The position numbers and the translations under genes were made by a program. A DNA stretch of 64,000 bases, from assembly GCF_043555875.1 (NCBI RefSeq), contig NZ_JBIGHW010000011.1, positions 87,063-151,062 on the forward strand, written 5' to 3'. A model generated the notes under the pieces. The model ran no database searches. It saw nothing but the letters and a program-made list of their open reading frames with translations, and was not told where the DNA came from. Below are positions 48,710-57,678 of the stretch, one piece after another (position 1 is the stretch's first letter; every line of letters starts with the position of its first letter). This DNA is from Pelomonas margarita. GTDB taxonomy: Bacteria > Pseudomonadota > Gammaproteobacteria > Burkholderiales > Burkholderiaceae_C.

Positions 48710-50244
48710 GCAGCCCCGCCGCCCTGCCGCTACTGACGGGCCTGGCCGCCGCACTGGCGCTGGTGGCCTTGCTGCTGGGATGGCGCCTGCGCCGGCTGCA
48801 GCAGACCCTGGCCCAGGCCCGCGAGCAGGCCGATGCGGGCCGGGCCGAGCTGCTGCGCTCGCAGGCCGATGCCGAGGCCGCGTCGCGCGCCAAGTCCGAC
48901 TTCCTCGCCAACATCGGCCACGAGATCCGTACCCCGATGAACACCGTGCTGGGCCAGACCCACCTGCTGCTGGCCGGGCGGCTGCAGGCAGCCCAGCGCG
49001 CCCAGCTTCAGGAGGTGGCCCAGGCCGGCGAGTCGCTGGTCCAGCTCATCGACAGCCTGCTGGACTATGTCGACCTCGACGCCGGCCGCATGCCGCTGGC
49101 CGCCGAGCCCTTGCGGCTGGAGCAGTTGCTGGCCGACGCCTTCGACGCCGTGCGCCCCGCCGCGCAGGCCAAGCAGCTGGAGTTGCTGTGCGAGATCGCC
49201 GCGCCCGAACTGCTCGGCGCGGCGGGCGCGCGCCGTGGCGATGCCGCGCGGCTGACGCAGCTGCTCACCGAGCTGCTGGTGAACGCGGTCAAGTTCACGC
49301 CGGCCGGCCAAGTGCAGCTGACAGCTGGGCTGGGTGGCGATGGTGCCTGGCTGCTGCGCGTGCGCGACAGCGGGCTTGGCATGCCGCCCGAGCAGCTGGC
49401 GCGGCTGTTCACGCCCTTCGCACAGGCCGAGGCCGGCGCCACGCGGCGCTTCGGTGGCGTGGGCCTGGGGCTGGCCATCTGCCGCTCGCTGACGCAGCGC
49501 ATGGGCGGCACGCTCATGGCCACCAGCACGCCGGGCCGCGGCAGCAGCTTCGAGCTGCGCCTGCCGCTGCCGCCCTGCCCCGAGCTGCCCTTGCCGGCCG
49601 TGCCGCAGCCCCGCAGCGTGCTGCTGGTGCAGGCCCCGCACAGCGCCGGCCACGACAGCCTGCTGGGCCTGCTCAAGGCGCTGGCGCCAGGCGCCCACGT
49701 GGAGGTGCTGCCGCAGGGCCGGTTAGGCCTGAGCCGGCTGGCCGCCACGCCGGCCAGCCAACCGCACGACCTGCTGCTGGTGGACTGGGTGCTGCCCGAC
49801 ATGGAAGGCAGCGAGCTGCTGCGGCGTCTGGCCGAAGCTGGGCCGCCGCGCGCGCAGCGCATTGTGCTGCTCAGCGCCTTCGACACGCCGGTGCTGCGCG
49901 AACGGGCAATGCGCCAGGGCGCGCATGCGCTGGTACCCAAGCCCCTGCTGCCCCACATGCTGCGCCACCTGCTGGCGCTGGACAGCCCGCTGCCCACCCT
50001 GCAGGCCTCGCCGCTGCTGGTCACCGAGGACAGCGGCCCGGCCACCGACACCGCCACGCTGATCAGCGAGCTCGACACCCTGCTGGGCGACGCCGATGCA
50101 CAGGCCGTCGCCCTGTGGGAGCAGCACAGCTCCGCCTTCATGGACACCCTGCCCGGCCCGCAGGCCAAGGCGCTGGCTGGGGCCATGCAGCGGTTCGACT
50201 TCGACGAAGCCCAGGCCGCACTGCGCGGCAAGAACACCCCATGA
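48706..50244 (+). CDS. Hybrid histidine kinase with one receiver
   Basis: A 512-residue kinase beginning with a GTG that overlaps the previous stop (GTGA). One N-terminal helix (LPLLTGLAAALALVALLLGW), a short coiled coil, HisKA His72 (FLANIGHEIRTPMN), ATPase (LLVNAVKF, DSGLGMPPEQ, GGVGLGLAI), a receiver with Asp360 (LLLVDWVLPDMEG) and a C-terminal helical tail. Without a periplasmic domain it probably senses an internal or membrane signal, or works downstream of the other kinases. Coupled by ATGA to the HD-GYP gene. Confidence 0.9.
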   Translation: MSSPAALPLLTGLAAALALVALLLGWRLRRLQQTLAQAREQADAGRAELLRSQADAEAASRAKSDFLANIGHEIRTPMNTVLGQTHLLLAGRLQAAQRAQLQEVAQAGESLVQLIDSLLDYVDLDAGRMPLAAEPLRLEQLLADAFDAVRPAAQAKQLELLCEIAAPELLGAAGARRGDAARLTQLLTELLVNAVKFTPAGQVQLTAGLGGDGAWLLRVRDSGLGMPPEQLARLFTPFAQAEAGATRRFGGVGLGLAICRSLTQRMGGTLMATSTPGRGSSFELRLPLPPCPELPLPAVPQPRSVLLVQAPHSAGHDSLLGLLKALAPGAHVEVLPQGRLGLSRLAATPASQPHDLLLVDWVLPDMEGSELLRRLAEAGPPRAQRIVLLSAFDTPVLRERAMRQGAHALVPKPLLPHMLRHLLALDSPLPTLQASPLLVTEDSGPATDTATLISELDTLLGDADAQAVALWEQHSSAFMDTLPGPQAKALAGAMQRFDFDEAQAALRGKNTP

Positions 50245-51347
50245 CCCTGCAGGACGCTCCCGCCCCGGCCCAGCAATCCACGGTGCTGGTGGTCGACGAC
50301 ACGCCAGCCAACCTGACGCTGCTGGCCCAGGTGCTCAAGCCGGACTACCGCGTGCTCCTGGCCGTCAACGGCGCCAAGGCGCTGGAGATCTGCCGGCGCC
50401 AGGCGCCCGACCTCATCGTGCTCGACATCATGATGCCCGGCATGGACGGCTACGAGGTTTGCCGCCAGCTCAAGGCCGACCCCGACACGCGGCGCGTGCC
50501 CGTCATTTTCCTGACCGCCCTGGCTCGACCCGAGGACGAGACCGCCGGCTTCGACGCGGGCGGCGCCGACTTCATCCACAAGCCCTTCAACCCCGCCACC
50601 GTGCTGGCGCGCGTGCGCACCCACCTGCAGCTCAAGCTCGCCGAGGACCACTTGCTGCGCCACAACCACCAGCTCAGCGGAGAGCTGGAGGCCCGCCGCC
50701 TCGAGGTGGAGCGGCTGCGCGACACGACGCTGTTCGTCATGGTGGGCCTGGCCGAGTTCCGCGACGCCGACACCGGCAACCACATCCAGCGCACGCAGGA
50801 GTACGTGCGCACGCTGGCGCGCTGGATCGCCGACCAGCCGGGCGCGCCAGCAGAGCTGACCGACGAGGCCATCGACGAGCTGGCCAAAGCCGCGCCGCTA
50901 CACGACATCGGCAAGGTCGCCATCCCCGACGGCATCCTGCTCAAGCCCGGCAAGCTGTCGGCCGACGAATGGCGCGTCATGAAGACGCATGCCGAGCAAG
51001 GCGCCGACCTGCTGCAGCGCGCCATCGACCGCCTGGGCGACGACGCCGGCCTCATGCTGACCTTCGGCAAGCAGATCGCCCGCCACCACCACGAGAAATG
51101 GGACGGCAGCGGCTACCCGGACGGGCTGGCCGCCGAGGCCATCCCGCTGGCCGCGCGATTGATGGCGGTGGCCGACGTGTACGACGCGCTGATCAGCGTG
51201 CGGCCGTACAAGCGTCCCATGAGCCACGACGAGGCACTCGCCTTCATCCGCGATGGCAGCGGCAGCCACTTCGACCCGCGAGTGGTGCAGGCGCTGAACG
51301 CCTGCGAGGACGCGGTCAAGGCCATCGCGGCGCGCTGGGCCGACTGA
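50241..51347 (+). CDS. HD-GYP response regulator, c-di-GMP phosphodiesterase
   Basis: A 368-residue protein: receiver (about 13-130) with phospho-Asp62 in LIVLDIMMPGMDGYEV, a coiled linker, and an HD-GYP domain with LHDIGKVAIPDGILLKPGKL, HHHEKWDGSGYPDGL and ADVYDALISVRPYK. All main metal ligands and the GYP loop are present, so it should hydrolyse c-di-GMP. It is the only output domain visible in the signalling cluster and is coupled to the preceding kinase by ATGA. Confidence 0.93.
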   Translation: MTLQDAPAPAQQSTVLVVDDTPANLTLLAQVLKPDYRVLLAVNGAKALEICRRQAPDLIVLDIMMPGMDGYEVCRQLKADPDTRRVPVIFLTALARPEDETAGFDAGGADFIHKPFNPATVLARVRTHLQLKLAEDHLLRHNHQLSGELEARRLEVERLRDTTLFVMVGLAEFRDADTGNHIQRTQEYVRTLARWIADQPGAPAELTDEAIDELAKAAPLHDIGKVAIPDGILLKPGKLSADEWRVMKTHAEQGADLLQRAIDRLGDDAGLMLTFGKQIARHHHEKWDGSGYPDGLAAEAIPLAARLMAVADVYDALISVRPYKRPMSHDEALAFIRDGSGSHFDPRVVQALNACEDAVKAIAARWAD

Positions 51348-51386
51348 GGCCGGCCCGGGCGGCGCTGGCCCGATAATCCGCGCCCC

Positions 51387-52151
51387 ATGCAGACCGGCCC
51401 CATCCTCAACATCTCCTGCTACCTGTTCGTCTCGCTGGCGGACACTGCCGCGCTGCGCGATCGCCTGCACGCGCACGCCGAGCACCTGAGCCTCAAGGGC
51501 ACGGTGCTGATCGCCGAGGAAGGCATCAACCTCTTCCTCGCCGGCCCGGCCGAGGCCGTCAACGCCTGGGTGGACGCGCTGCGCACCGACAACCGCTTCG
51601 CCGCGCTGACACCCAAGGAGAGCTGGAGCGCGACCCAGCCCTTCCAGCGCCTGAAGGTCAAGGTCAAACGGGAGATCATCCGCATGAACCGCCCCACGGT
51701 GCGCCCCGACCAGGCGCCACGCGCGCCCGCGCTACCGCCGGCCACGCTGGCGCGCTGGCTTGGCCAGGGCCATGACGACGACGGCCGCGAGGTCGTCCTG
51801 CTGGACACGCGCAACGGCTTCGAGGTGGATGTCGGCGCATTCGACGGCGCCATCGACTGGCGGCTGCACAAGTTCAGCGACTTCCCCGAGGCGCTGGCCG
51901 CCCACCGCGACGAACTGGCCGGCAAGACCGTCGTGAGCTATTGCACCGGCGGCATCCGCTGCGAGAAGGCCGCCATGGTGCTGGAGGCCGAGGGCCTGAC
52001 GGCCTGGCAGCTGGACGGCGGCATCCTGAAGTATTTCGAGGACACCGGCGGCCCGCACTACCACGGCGGCTGCTTCGTGTTTGACGAGCGCGAGTCGCTG
52101 GCCCCGGACCTGCAGCCCGTCGCGCCGGCGCCGGGCGGCGATGCCGGCTGA
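51387..52151 (+). CDS. trhO: tRNA uridine(34) hydroxylase, rhodanese domain
   Basis: Cytoplasmic tRNA-modifying protein (254 residues) that hydroxylates U34 on the way to 5-methoxyuridine derivatives. The N-terminal acylphosphatase-like domain (GTVLIAEEGINLFLAGPAEA) is followed by a rhodanese domain with DTRNGFEVDVGAF and active Cys in VVSYCTGGIRCEKAAMVL. Near its end GGCFVFDER is conserved in the TrhO/YceA family. Its end overlaps the following hydrolase gene by 11 bases. Confidence 0.93.
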   Translation: MQTGPILNISCYLFVSLADTAALRDRLHAHAEHLSLKGTVLIAEEGINLFLAGPAEAVNAWVDALRTDNRFAALTPKESWSATQPFQRLKVKVKREIIRMNRPTVRPDQAPRAPALPPATLARWLGQGHDDDGREVVLLDTRNGFEVDVGAFDGAIDWRLHKFSDFPEALAAHRDELAGKTVVSYCTGGIRCEKAAMVLEAEGLTAWQLDGGILKYFEDTGGPHYHGGCFVFDERESLAPDLQPVAPAPGGDAG

Positions 52152-53106
52152 GATGGGTCGGCTAGGCGACGTCGCGCTGCGGGCCGCTGGCATCCTGCTG
52201 ATGCTGGCGGCGCTGCTCGTTGCCGCCAGCAAGGCGCCGGACCGCTCGCTGGAGAGCCTGGTGCCACGCTGGGCGCCGCCGCCGTCGGACTTCGTCGACC
52301 TGGACGGCCTGCTCGTGCATGTGCGCGACCAGGGCCCCAGCAGCGACCCGCTGCCGCTGGTGCTCATCCACGGCACCGGCGCCAGCCTGCACACCTGGGA
52401 GGGCTGGGCCACCGAGCTGGCGCGCACGCGGCGCGTCATCAGCTTTGACCTGCCCGGCTTCGGCCTGACCGGCCCCAGCGTCGACGGCGACTACAGCGAT
52501 GCGCGTTATGTGGCCTTCACCCGCCAGCTGCTGGCGCGGCTGGGCGTGGGACGAGCCATCGTCGCCGGCAACTCGCTGGGCGGCGCCATCGCCTGGCAGC
52601 TGGCGCTGGCCGACCCTGAGCGCGTGGCCGGCCTGGTGCTGGTGGACGCCGCCGGCCATGAGGTCGTGCCCGAGTCCGTGCCGCTGGGCTTTCGCCTCGC
52701 GCAACTGCCCGTGCTGCGCGAGGGCATGCGCTGGGTGCTGCCGCGCCGCGCCGTCGAGAGCAGCGTGGTGAACGTCTACGGCGAGCCGGCGCGCGTGCGC
52801 GGCGAAACGGTGGACCGCTACTACGAGCTGACGCTGCGCGAGGGCAACCGCGCCGCGCTGATGCAGCGCATGGACCAGCTCACGCTCGGGCCCGTGGCCC
52901 GGCTGCCTGAGATCCGCGTGCCTACGCTCATCCTGTGGGGCGAGCGCGACCGCCTGATCCCGCCGCGCTGGGGCCAGGCCTTCCAGCAGGCCATTCCCGG
53001 CAGCCGGCTCGTCAGCTTCCCCGACCTGGGCCATGTGCCGCAGGAAGAAAACCCGGCTGCTACGCTTGCGGCCTTGCGCGACTGGCTACCCAGCGTCGCC
53101 CACTGA
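52141..53106 (+). CDS. Alpha/beta hydrolase, membrane-anchored
   Basis: A 321-residue serine hydrolase with one N-terminal helix (LRAAGILLMLAALLVAASK). LIHGTGASLHTWEGW forms the oxyanion region, the nucleophile is in VAGNSLGGAIAW, and LILWGERDRLIP with LGHVPQEENP give Asp and His. ATG at 52141 overlaps trhO; ATG at 52153 would give a four-residue shorter form. Substrate unknown. Confidence 0.85.
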   Translation: MPAEMGRLGDVALRAAGILLMLAALLVAASKAPDRSLESLVPRWAPPPSDFVDLDGLLVHVRDQGPSSDPLPLVLIHGTGASLHTWEGWATELARTRRVISFDLPGFGLTGPSVDGDYSDARYVAFTRQLLARLGVGRAIVAGNSLGGAIAWQLALADPERVAGLVLVDAAGHEVVPESVPLGFRLAQLPVLREGMRWVLPRRAVESSVVNVYGEPARVRGETVDRYYELTLREGNRAALMQRMDQLTLGPVARLPEIRVPTLILWGERDRLIPPRWGQAFQQAIPGSRLVSFPDLGHVPQEENPAATLAALRDWLPSVAH

Positions 53107-53132
53107 ACACCGTCCCACCCAAAAGGTCAGAC

Positions 53133-53918
53133 ATGAAGAAGCCCTCCTTGATCGCCCTCACGCTGCTGGCCGCCAGCAGCCTCGCCACCGCCCAGGCGCC
53201 GGAATGGAAGAAGCTGCGTATCGGCGTCGAGGGCGCCTACCCGCCGTTCTCAGAGATCGGCGCCGACGGCAAGCTCAAGGGCTTCGAGATCGAGCTGGTC
53301 CAGGCCTACTGCGCGGAGATGAAGGCCCAGTGCACGCTGGTACAGCAGGAGTTCGACGGCCTGATCCCGGCGCTGCAGTCGCGCAAGGTGGACGCCATCT
53401 TCGCCAGCGTCTCCATCACGGCGGAGCGCCAGAAGGTCATCGCCTTCTCCAAGCCCTACTACAACACGCCGGCCCGCCTGGTGGCCAAGGCGGGCGCCAA
53501 GCTGGAGCCTACGGCCGCCGGCCTGAAGGGCAAGAAGATCGGCGTGCAGCGCGGCACCACGCATGAGACCTACGCAGCAGCCACCTTCAAGCAGAGCGAG
53601 ATCGTGCGCTACGCGACGCAAGACCAGGTGTTCCTGGACCTCAAGAGCGGCCGCATCGACGCCACGCTGATGGACTCCCCTGCGGCCGATTTCGGCTTCC
53701 TGAAGAAGCCGGAGGGCAAGGGCTTCGCCTTCGTCGGCGGCCCCATCACGGACGACCAGATCTTTGGCCAGGGCACGGGTGTGGGCATGCGTCGCGCCGA
53801 CGAGGCCACGCTGGGCAAGAAATTCAACGCCGCCATCGACGCGCTGCAGGCTAACGGCACCTTCAAGAAGCTGGCCGACAAGTACTTCGATTACGACATC
53901 GCCCCCGCCCGCAAGTGA
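53133..53918 (+). CDS. Polar amino-acid ABC transporter substrate-binding protein
   Basis: Periplasmic binding protein of family 3 (HisJ/ArgT-like), 261 residues with signal peptide (LIALTLLAASSLATAQ). Motifs LRIGVEGAYPPFSEIGADGK, GFEIELVQAYCAEM, FDGLIPALQSRKVDAIFASV and IGVQRGTTHE match binding proteins for basic amino acids. It starts the transporter operon; the permease ATG overlaps its stop (TGATG). Confidence 0.93.
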   Translation: MKKPSLIALTLLAASSLATAQAPEWKKLRIGVEGAYPPFSEIGADGKLKGFEIELVQAYCAEMKAQCTLVQQEFDGLIPALQSRKVDAIFASVSITAERQKVIAFSKPYYNTPARLVAKAGAKLEPTAAGLKGKKIGVQRGTTHETYAAATFKQSEIVRYATQDQVFLDLKSGRIDATLMDSPAADFGFLKKPEGKGFAFVGGPITDDQIFGQGTGVGMRRADEATLGKKFNAAIDALQANGTFKKLADKYFDYDIAPARK

Positions 53919-54607
53919 TGCTGCACGGCTTCCTCCCCAGCCTGCTGGAGGGTGCGACGGTCACGCTGTCGGTGGCGCTGGCCTCGTTGGCCGTGGCCGC
54001 ACTGCTGGGCCTGGCCGGCTCGCTGGCCAAGCTGTCGCACTCGCGGGTGGCCCGCGGCGTGGCCGGCGTCTACACCACGCTGATCCGCGGCGTGCCCGAC
54101 CTGGTGCTGATGCTGCTGGTGTTCTACGGTGGCCAGCTGGGCATCAACACGCTGGCGCCGATGCTGGGCCATGAGGACTACATCGACATCGACCCCTTCG
54201 TGGCCGGCGTGCTGACCATCGGCTTCATCTTCGGTGCCTACCTGACCGAGGTCTTCCGCGGCGCCTTTCTGGCTGTGCCGCCGGGCCAGCGCGAGGCCGG
54301 CCTGGCTTATGGCATGAGCCCGCGCCAGGTGCTGCTGCGCATCACGCTGCCGCAGATGCTGCGCCATGCGCTGCCGGCGCTGTCCAACAACTGGCTGGTG
54401 CTCATCAAGAGCACGGCCATCGTGTCCGTCATCGGCCTGTCGGACCTGATGACGCGCGGCCAGCAGGCCGCCGGCACCACGCGCGAGCCGTTCAGCTTCT
54501 ACCTCGCTGTGGCCGTCATCTACCTTGCCTTCACCAGCGTGTCGGAGCTGGTCTTTGCCTGGGCCAACAAGCGCCTGGCCATCGGCGCGCGAAAGGGTGA
54601 GCTGTGA
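53918..54607 (+). CDS. Polar amino-acid ABC transporter permease (HisQ-like)
   Basis: A 229-residue inner-membrane permease with about five helices. The EAA loop that contacts the ATPase is REAGLAYGMSPRQVLLRITL, and IRGVPDLVLMLLVFYGGQL is typical of HisQ/ArtQ. The second permease begins on its stop codon (GTGA). Confidence 0.92.
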   Translation: MLHGFLPSLLEGATVTLSVALASLAVAALLGLAGSLAKLSHSRVARGVAGVYTTLIRGVPDLVLMLLVFYGGQLGINTLAPMLGHEDYIDIDPFVAGVLTIGFIFGAYLTEVFRGAFLAVPPGQREAGLAYGMSPRQVLLRITLPQMLRHALPALSNNWLVLIKSTAIVSVIGLSDLMTRGQQAAGTTREPFSFYLAVAVIYLAFTSVSELVFAWANKRLAIGARKGEL

Positions 54608-55290
54608 ACTTCGACGCCATCGTCGAGAACCTGCCGATGTATGTCGACGGCCTCGGCATCACGCTGAAGCTGCTGCTTCTGTCCCTGGCCTGCGGCCTGC
54701 TGATCGCCGTGCCGCTGGCGCTGGTACGCACCGTGTCCAAGGGACTGGCGTCGCGCCTGGTCTGGGCCTACACCTACGTGTTCCGCGGCACGCCCATGCT
54801 GGTGCAGTTGTTCCTGTGCTACTACGGCCTGGCGCAGTTCGACGCCGTGCGCGACAGCGCCCTGTGGCCGTGGCTGTCCTCGGCCACCTTCTGCGCCTGG
54901 CTGACCTTCACGCTGAACACGGCCGCGTACACGACCGAGATCATCGCCGGCAGCATCCGCGCGCTGCCGGCCGGCGAGATCGAGGCCGCCAAGGCGCTGG
55001 GCATGGGCCGCAGTCTGATGCTGCGCCGCATCGTGCTGCCCGCTGCGCTGCGCCGGGCGCTGCCGGCGTACGGCAACGAGGCCATCTTCATGCTCCACGG
55101 CACCTCGCTGGCCAGCGTCGTCACGCTGCTGGACCTCACTGGCGCTGCCCGCGCCGTGAACGCCAAGTACTACCTGCCCTTTGAGGCCTTCATCACCGCC
55201 GGCGTCTTCTATTTCGTGCTGACGCTCAGCCTGGTCGGGCTGTTCCGCTGGGCCGAAAACCGCTGGCTCAAACCCATGATGAGCCGCTAG
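54604..55290 (+). CDS. Polar amino-acid ABC transporter permease (HisM-like)
   Basis: A 228-residue permease starting with a GTG that overlaps the previous stop. Motifs FRGTPMLVQLFLCYYGL and the EAA loop GEIEAAKALGMGRSLMLRRI are those of HisM/ArtM partners. It should form a heterodimer with the preceding permease. The 78-nt repeat follows three bases after its stop. Confidence 0.92.
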   Translation: MNFDAIVENLPMYVDGLGITLKLLLLSLACGLLIAVPLALVRTVSKGLASRLVWAYTYVFRGTPMLVQLFLCYYGLAQFDAVRDSALWPWLSSATFCAWLTFTLNTAAYTTEIIAGSIRALPAGEIEAAKALGMGRSLMLRRIVLPAALRRALPAYGNEAIFMLHGTSLASVVTLLDLTGAARAVNAKYYLPFEAFITAGVFYFVLTLSLVGLFRWAENRWLKPMMSR

Positions 55291-55293
55291 GCC

Positions 55294-55371
55294 ATGAAGC
55301 CCCCACGTTCCTTCCAGTCACTGCCCCCCGAGGGGGCGCGTCAGCGCCTTCGGGCGGCCGTGCGCCGCTGA
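55294..55371 (+). repeat. 78-nt dispersed repeat, copy B; mini-ORF bridging hisM-like and AstE-like genes
   Basis: Same length, ends and core as copy A (15435-15512): CTGCCCCCCGAGGGGGCG then CTTCGGGCGGCCG. It reads ATG to TGA as 25 codons including LPPEGARQRLRAAVRR, starts three bases after the permease stop and ends two bases before the next ATG. This placement would let ribosomes pass from one gene to the next. Whether the peptide is made is unknown. Confidence 0.6.
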
Positions 55372-55373
55372 CC

Positions 55374-56501
55374 ATGCAACTCGTTCGCCACCCTCTCCTC
55401 TCCCCCGCCCCCGGCACCCAGCGCGAGCTGGTCTCGCTGCACTACGGCACCGATGCCCATGCCAGCGGCGGCCAGAAGGCCTACATCCAGGCCTCGCTGC
55501 ACGGCGACGAGCTTCCCGGCATGCTGGTGGCCCATCACCTGCGCCTGCAGCTGGACGCGCTGGAGGCCGCCGGCCAGATCACCGGCGAAGTCGTCCTCGT
55601 ACCGATGGCCAACCCCATCGGCCTCTCCCAGTTCCTGCTGCATGCGCACCTGGGCCGCTTCGAGCTGATGTCGGGCGAGAACTTCAACCGCCACTACCCC
55701 GACCAGATCGCCGCCGTGGCAGCCACCGTCGAGCCGCAGCTGGGCCCCGACCCCGCCGTCAACGTCGCACTGCTGCGCCGTGCGCTGAAGGCGGCCGTGC
55801 TGGCCTCGCCGGTGGACACCGAGCTGCAGTCGCTGCGCCGCACGCTGATGGGCCTGTCCTGCGACGCCGACATCGTGCTGGACCTGCATTGCGACGCGCA
55901 GGCCGTCATGCACCTCTACACCGAGACGCCCTGCTGGCCCGACTGCGAGCCGCTGGCGCGCTTCCTCGGCTCGCGGCTCGCGCTGCTGGCGCAAGACTCC
56001 GGTGACAACCCGTTCGACGAGGCCTGCTCGCAGGTCTGGTGGAAGTGGAAGGCGCATTTCGGCGATCGCTTCCCCATCCCGCAGGCCTGCCTGTCCGTCA
56101 CCGTGGAGCTGCGCGGCGCCTGCGATGTGACGCACGAGCTGGCCGCCGCCGACGCGAAGAACATCGTCGACTTCCTGCGTTGGCGTGGCCTGATCGCCGG
56201 CGACAAGCCAGCGCTGCCCGCGCCGCAAGGCGACGCCCGCCCGCTGGCCGGCAGCATGCCCATCAAATCGCCCGTCGCAGGCGTGCTGACCTTCTTGCAG
56301 CCGGTGGGCGCGGAGGTGAAGGCCGGTGACGTGCTGGCCCATGTCATCGACCCCATTACGGCCCAGGTGACCGAGCTGACCAGCCCCGTCAACGGCCTGT
56401 TCTTCGCGCGCGACTTCCTGCGCTTCGCCAACGCCGGCATGCGCGTGGCCAAGGTGGCCGGCAAAGAAGCGCTGCGCACCGGCAAGCTGCTGGGGGCCTG
56501 A
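55374..56501 (+). CDS. Succinylglutamate desuccinylase/aspartoacylase-family protein
   Basis: A 375-residue zinc carboxypeptidase-fold deacylase. Ligands and catalytic residues fit QASLHGDELPGM (His-x-x-Glu type), IVLDLHCDAQ (third ligand) and VTVELRGACD (catalytic Glu). The C-terminal part (about 285-345, MPIKSPVAGVLTFLQPVGAEV) is a barrel-sandwich domain common in this family. The gene sits between permease and ATPase genes of an amino-acid importer, so it may release the amino acid from an imported N-acyl derivative. Substrate is inference only. Confidence 0.85.
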   Translation: MQLVRHPLLSPAPGTQRELVSLHYGTDAHASGGQKAYIQASLHGDELPGMLVAHHLRLQLDALEAAGQITGEVVLVPMANPIGLSQFLLHAHLGRFELMSGENFNRHYPDQIAAVAATVEPQLGPDPAVNVALLRRALKAAVLASPVDTELQSLRRTLMGLSCDADIVLDLHCDAQAVMHLYTETPCWPDCEPLARFLGSRLALLAQDSGDNPFDEACSQVWWKWKAHFGDRFPIPQACLSVTVELRGACDVTHELAAADAKNIVDFLRWRGLIAGDKPALPAPQGDARPLAGSMPIKSPVAGVLTFLQPVGAEVKAGDVLAHVIDPITAQVTELTSPVNGLFFARDFLRFANAGMRVAKVAGKEALRTGKLLGA

Positions 56502-56502
56502 C

Positions 56503-57270
56503 ATGAGCATGCAACTCCAGGCCACCAATATCCACAAGCGCTTCGGCGAGCGCGAGGTGCTCAAGGGCATCTCGCTGAGCGCCGCCCGCGGCGACGTCGT
56601 AACGCTAATCGGCTCGTCGGGCTCGGGAAAGAGCACCTTCCTGCGCTGCCTGAACCTGCTGGAGCAACCACACGAGGGCGAGCTGGCTCTGGGCGGCGAG
56701 GCGCTGAAGCTGGTGCGCGACCGCGACGGCAGTCTGAAGGCCGCCGACGCGACACAGTTGCAGCGCTGGCGCGCGCGCCTGGCGATGGTGTTCCAGAACT
56801 TCAACCTCTGGGCCCACATGACAGTGCTGGAGAACGTCATCGAGGCACCCATCCATGTGCTGGGCAAACCCAAGGCGGAGGCTGTCGAGCGCGCGCAGGC
56901 GCTGCTGACGCGCGTGGGCGTTGCGCACCGTGCCAACGTCTACCCGGCCCAGCTGTCCGGCGGTGAGCAGCAGCGCGTAGCCATTGCCCGCGCGCTGGCC
57001 GTGGACCCGGAGGTCATGCTGTTCGACGAACCCACCTCGGCGCTGGACCCGGAGCTGGTGGGCGAGGTGCTGAAGGTGATGCGCGACCTCGCCGCCGAGG
57101 GTCGCACGATGATCGTCGTGACGCACGAGATGGGCTTTGCGCGCGAGGTGTCCAACCACTGCCTGTTCCTGCACCAGGGCAAGGTCGAGGAAGCCGGAAA
57201 CCCCAAGGAGATGCTGCTGCGCCCGCAGTCGGAGCGACTGCAGCAGTTCCTCAGCGGCGGGCTGAAGTAA
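56503..57270 (+). CDS. Polar amino-acid ABC transporter ATP-binding protein (HisP-like)
   Basis: A 255-residue ATPase beginning one base after the AstE-like stop. Walker A is GSSGSGKSTFLRCLN, Q-loop MVFQNFNLWAHMTVLENV, signature QLSGGEQQRVAIARAL, Walker B VMLFDEPTSALDPE and switch VVTHEMGFAREV. The insert between Walker A and Q-loop and the FNLWAHMTV motif are closest to HisP. It completes the importer. Confidence 0.94.
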   Translation: MSMQLQATNIHKRFGEREVLKGISLSAARGDVVTLIGSSGSGKSTFLRCLNLLEQPHEGELALGGEALKLVRDRDGSLKAADATQLQRWRARLAMVFQNFNLWAHMTVLENVIEAPIHVLGKPKAEAVERAQALLTRVGVAHRANVYPAQLSGGEQQRVAIARALAVDPEVMLFDEPTSALDPELVGEVLKVMRDLAAEGRTMIVVTHEMGFAREVSNHCLFLHQGKVEEAGNPKEMLLRPQSERLQQFLSGGLK

Positions 57271-57272
57271 GC

Positions 57273-57641
57273 ATGCATCGCGGCCTGGCGCGGCTGCTGT
57301 GGCGGGCGCTGGCGCTGCTGAGCGTGCTGCTGGGGCTGATCGGCATCGTGCTGCCGGGGCTGCCCACCGTGCCCTTCCTGCTGCTGGCGGCCTGGGCCGG
57401 CGGCAAGGGCTGGCCGGCGCTGGAAACCTGGCTGCTGAACCATCCGCGCCATGGCCCGGCCATCCGCCGCTGGCGCGAGCGTGGCGCGGTGCCGCGCCGT
57501 GCTAAGTGGGCGGCGACCGGCATGATGACGCTCAGCGCCTCGCTACTGGCGCTGTCGGCCGCTCCACTCGCCGTCAAGCTCGGCACGCCCGCCGTGATGG
57601 CGGCCGTGGCGATCTGGCTGTGGCGCCGGCCCGAGCACTGA
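57273..57641 (+). CDS. DUF454 (YbaN) family membrane protein
   Basis: A 122-residue inner-membrane protein with the family start LGLIGIVLPGLPTVPFLLLAA and the short amphipathic LNHPRHGPAIRRWRERGAV, then two more helices. Function unknown. It lies two bases after the ATPase gene, so it is probably the last gene of that operon. Confidence 0.85.
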   Translation: MHRGLARLLWRALALLSVLLGLIGIVLPGLPTVPFLLLAAWAGGKGWPALETWLLNHPRHGPAIRRWRERGAVPRRAKWAATGMMTLSASLLALSAAPLAVKLGTPAVMAAVAIWLWRRPEH

Positions 57642-57660
57642 GAAGGTGCTTGCCGTGCGG

Positions 57661-57678
57661 TGACGGCCGGCACCGTCA
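57661..57678. terminator. Hairpin between convergent DUF454 and serine hydrolase genes
   Basis: TGACGG and CCGTCA pair around a 6-base loop, overlapping the stop codon of the serine hydrolase. No T-run; weak candidate. Confidence 0.35.
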
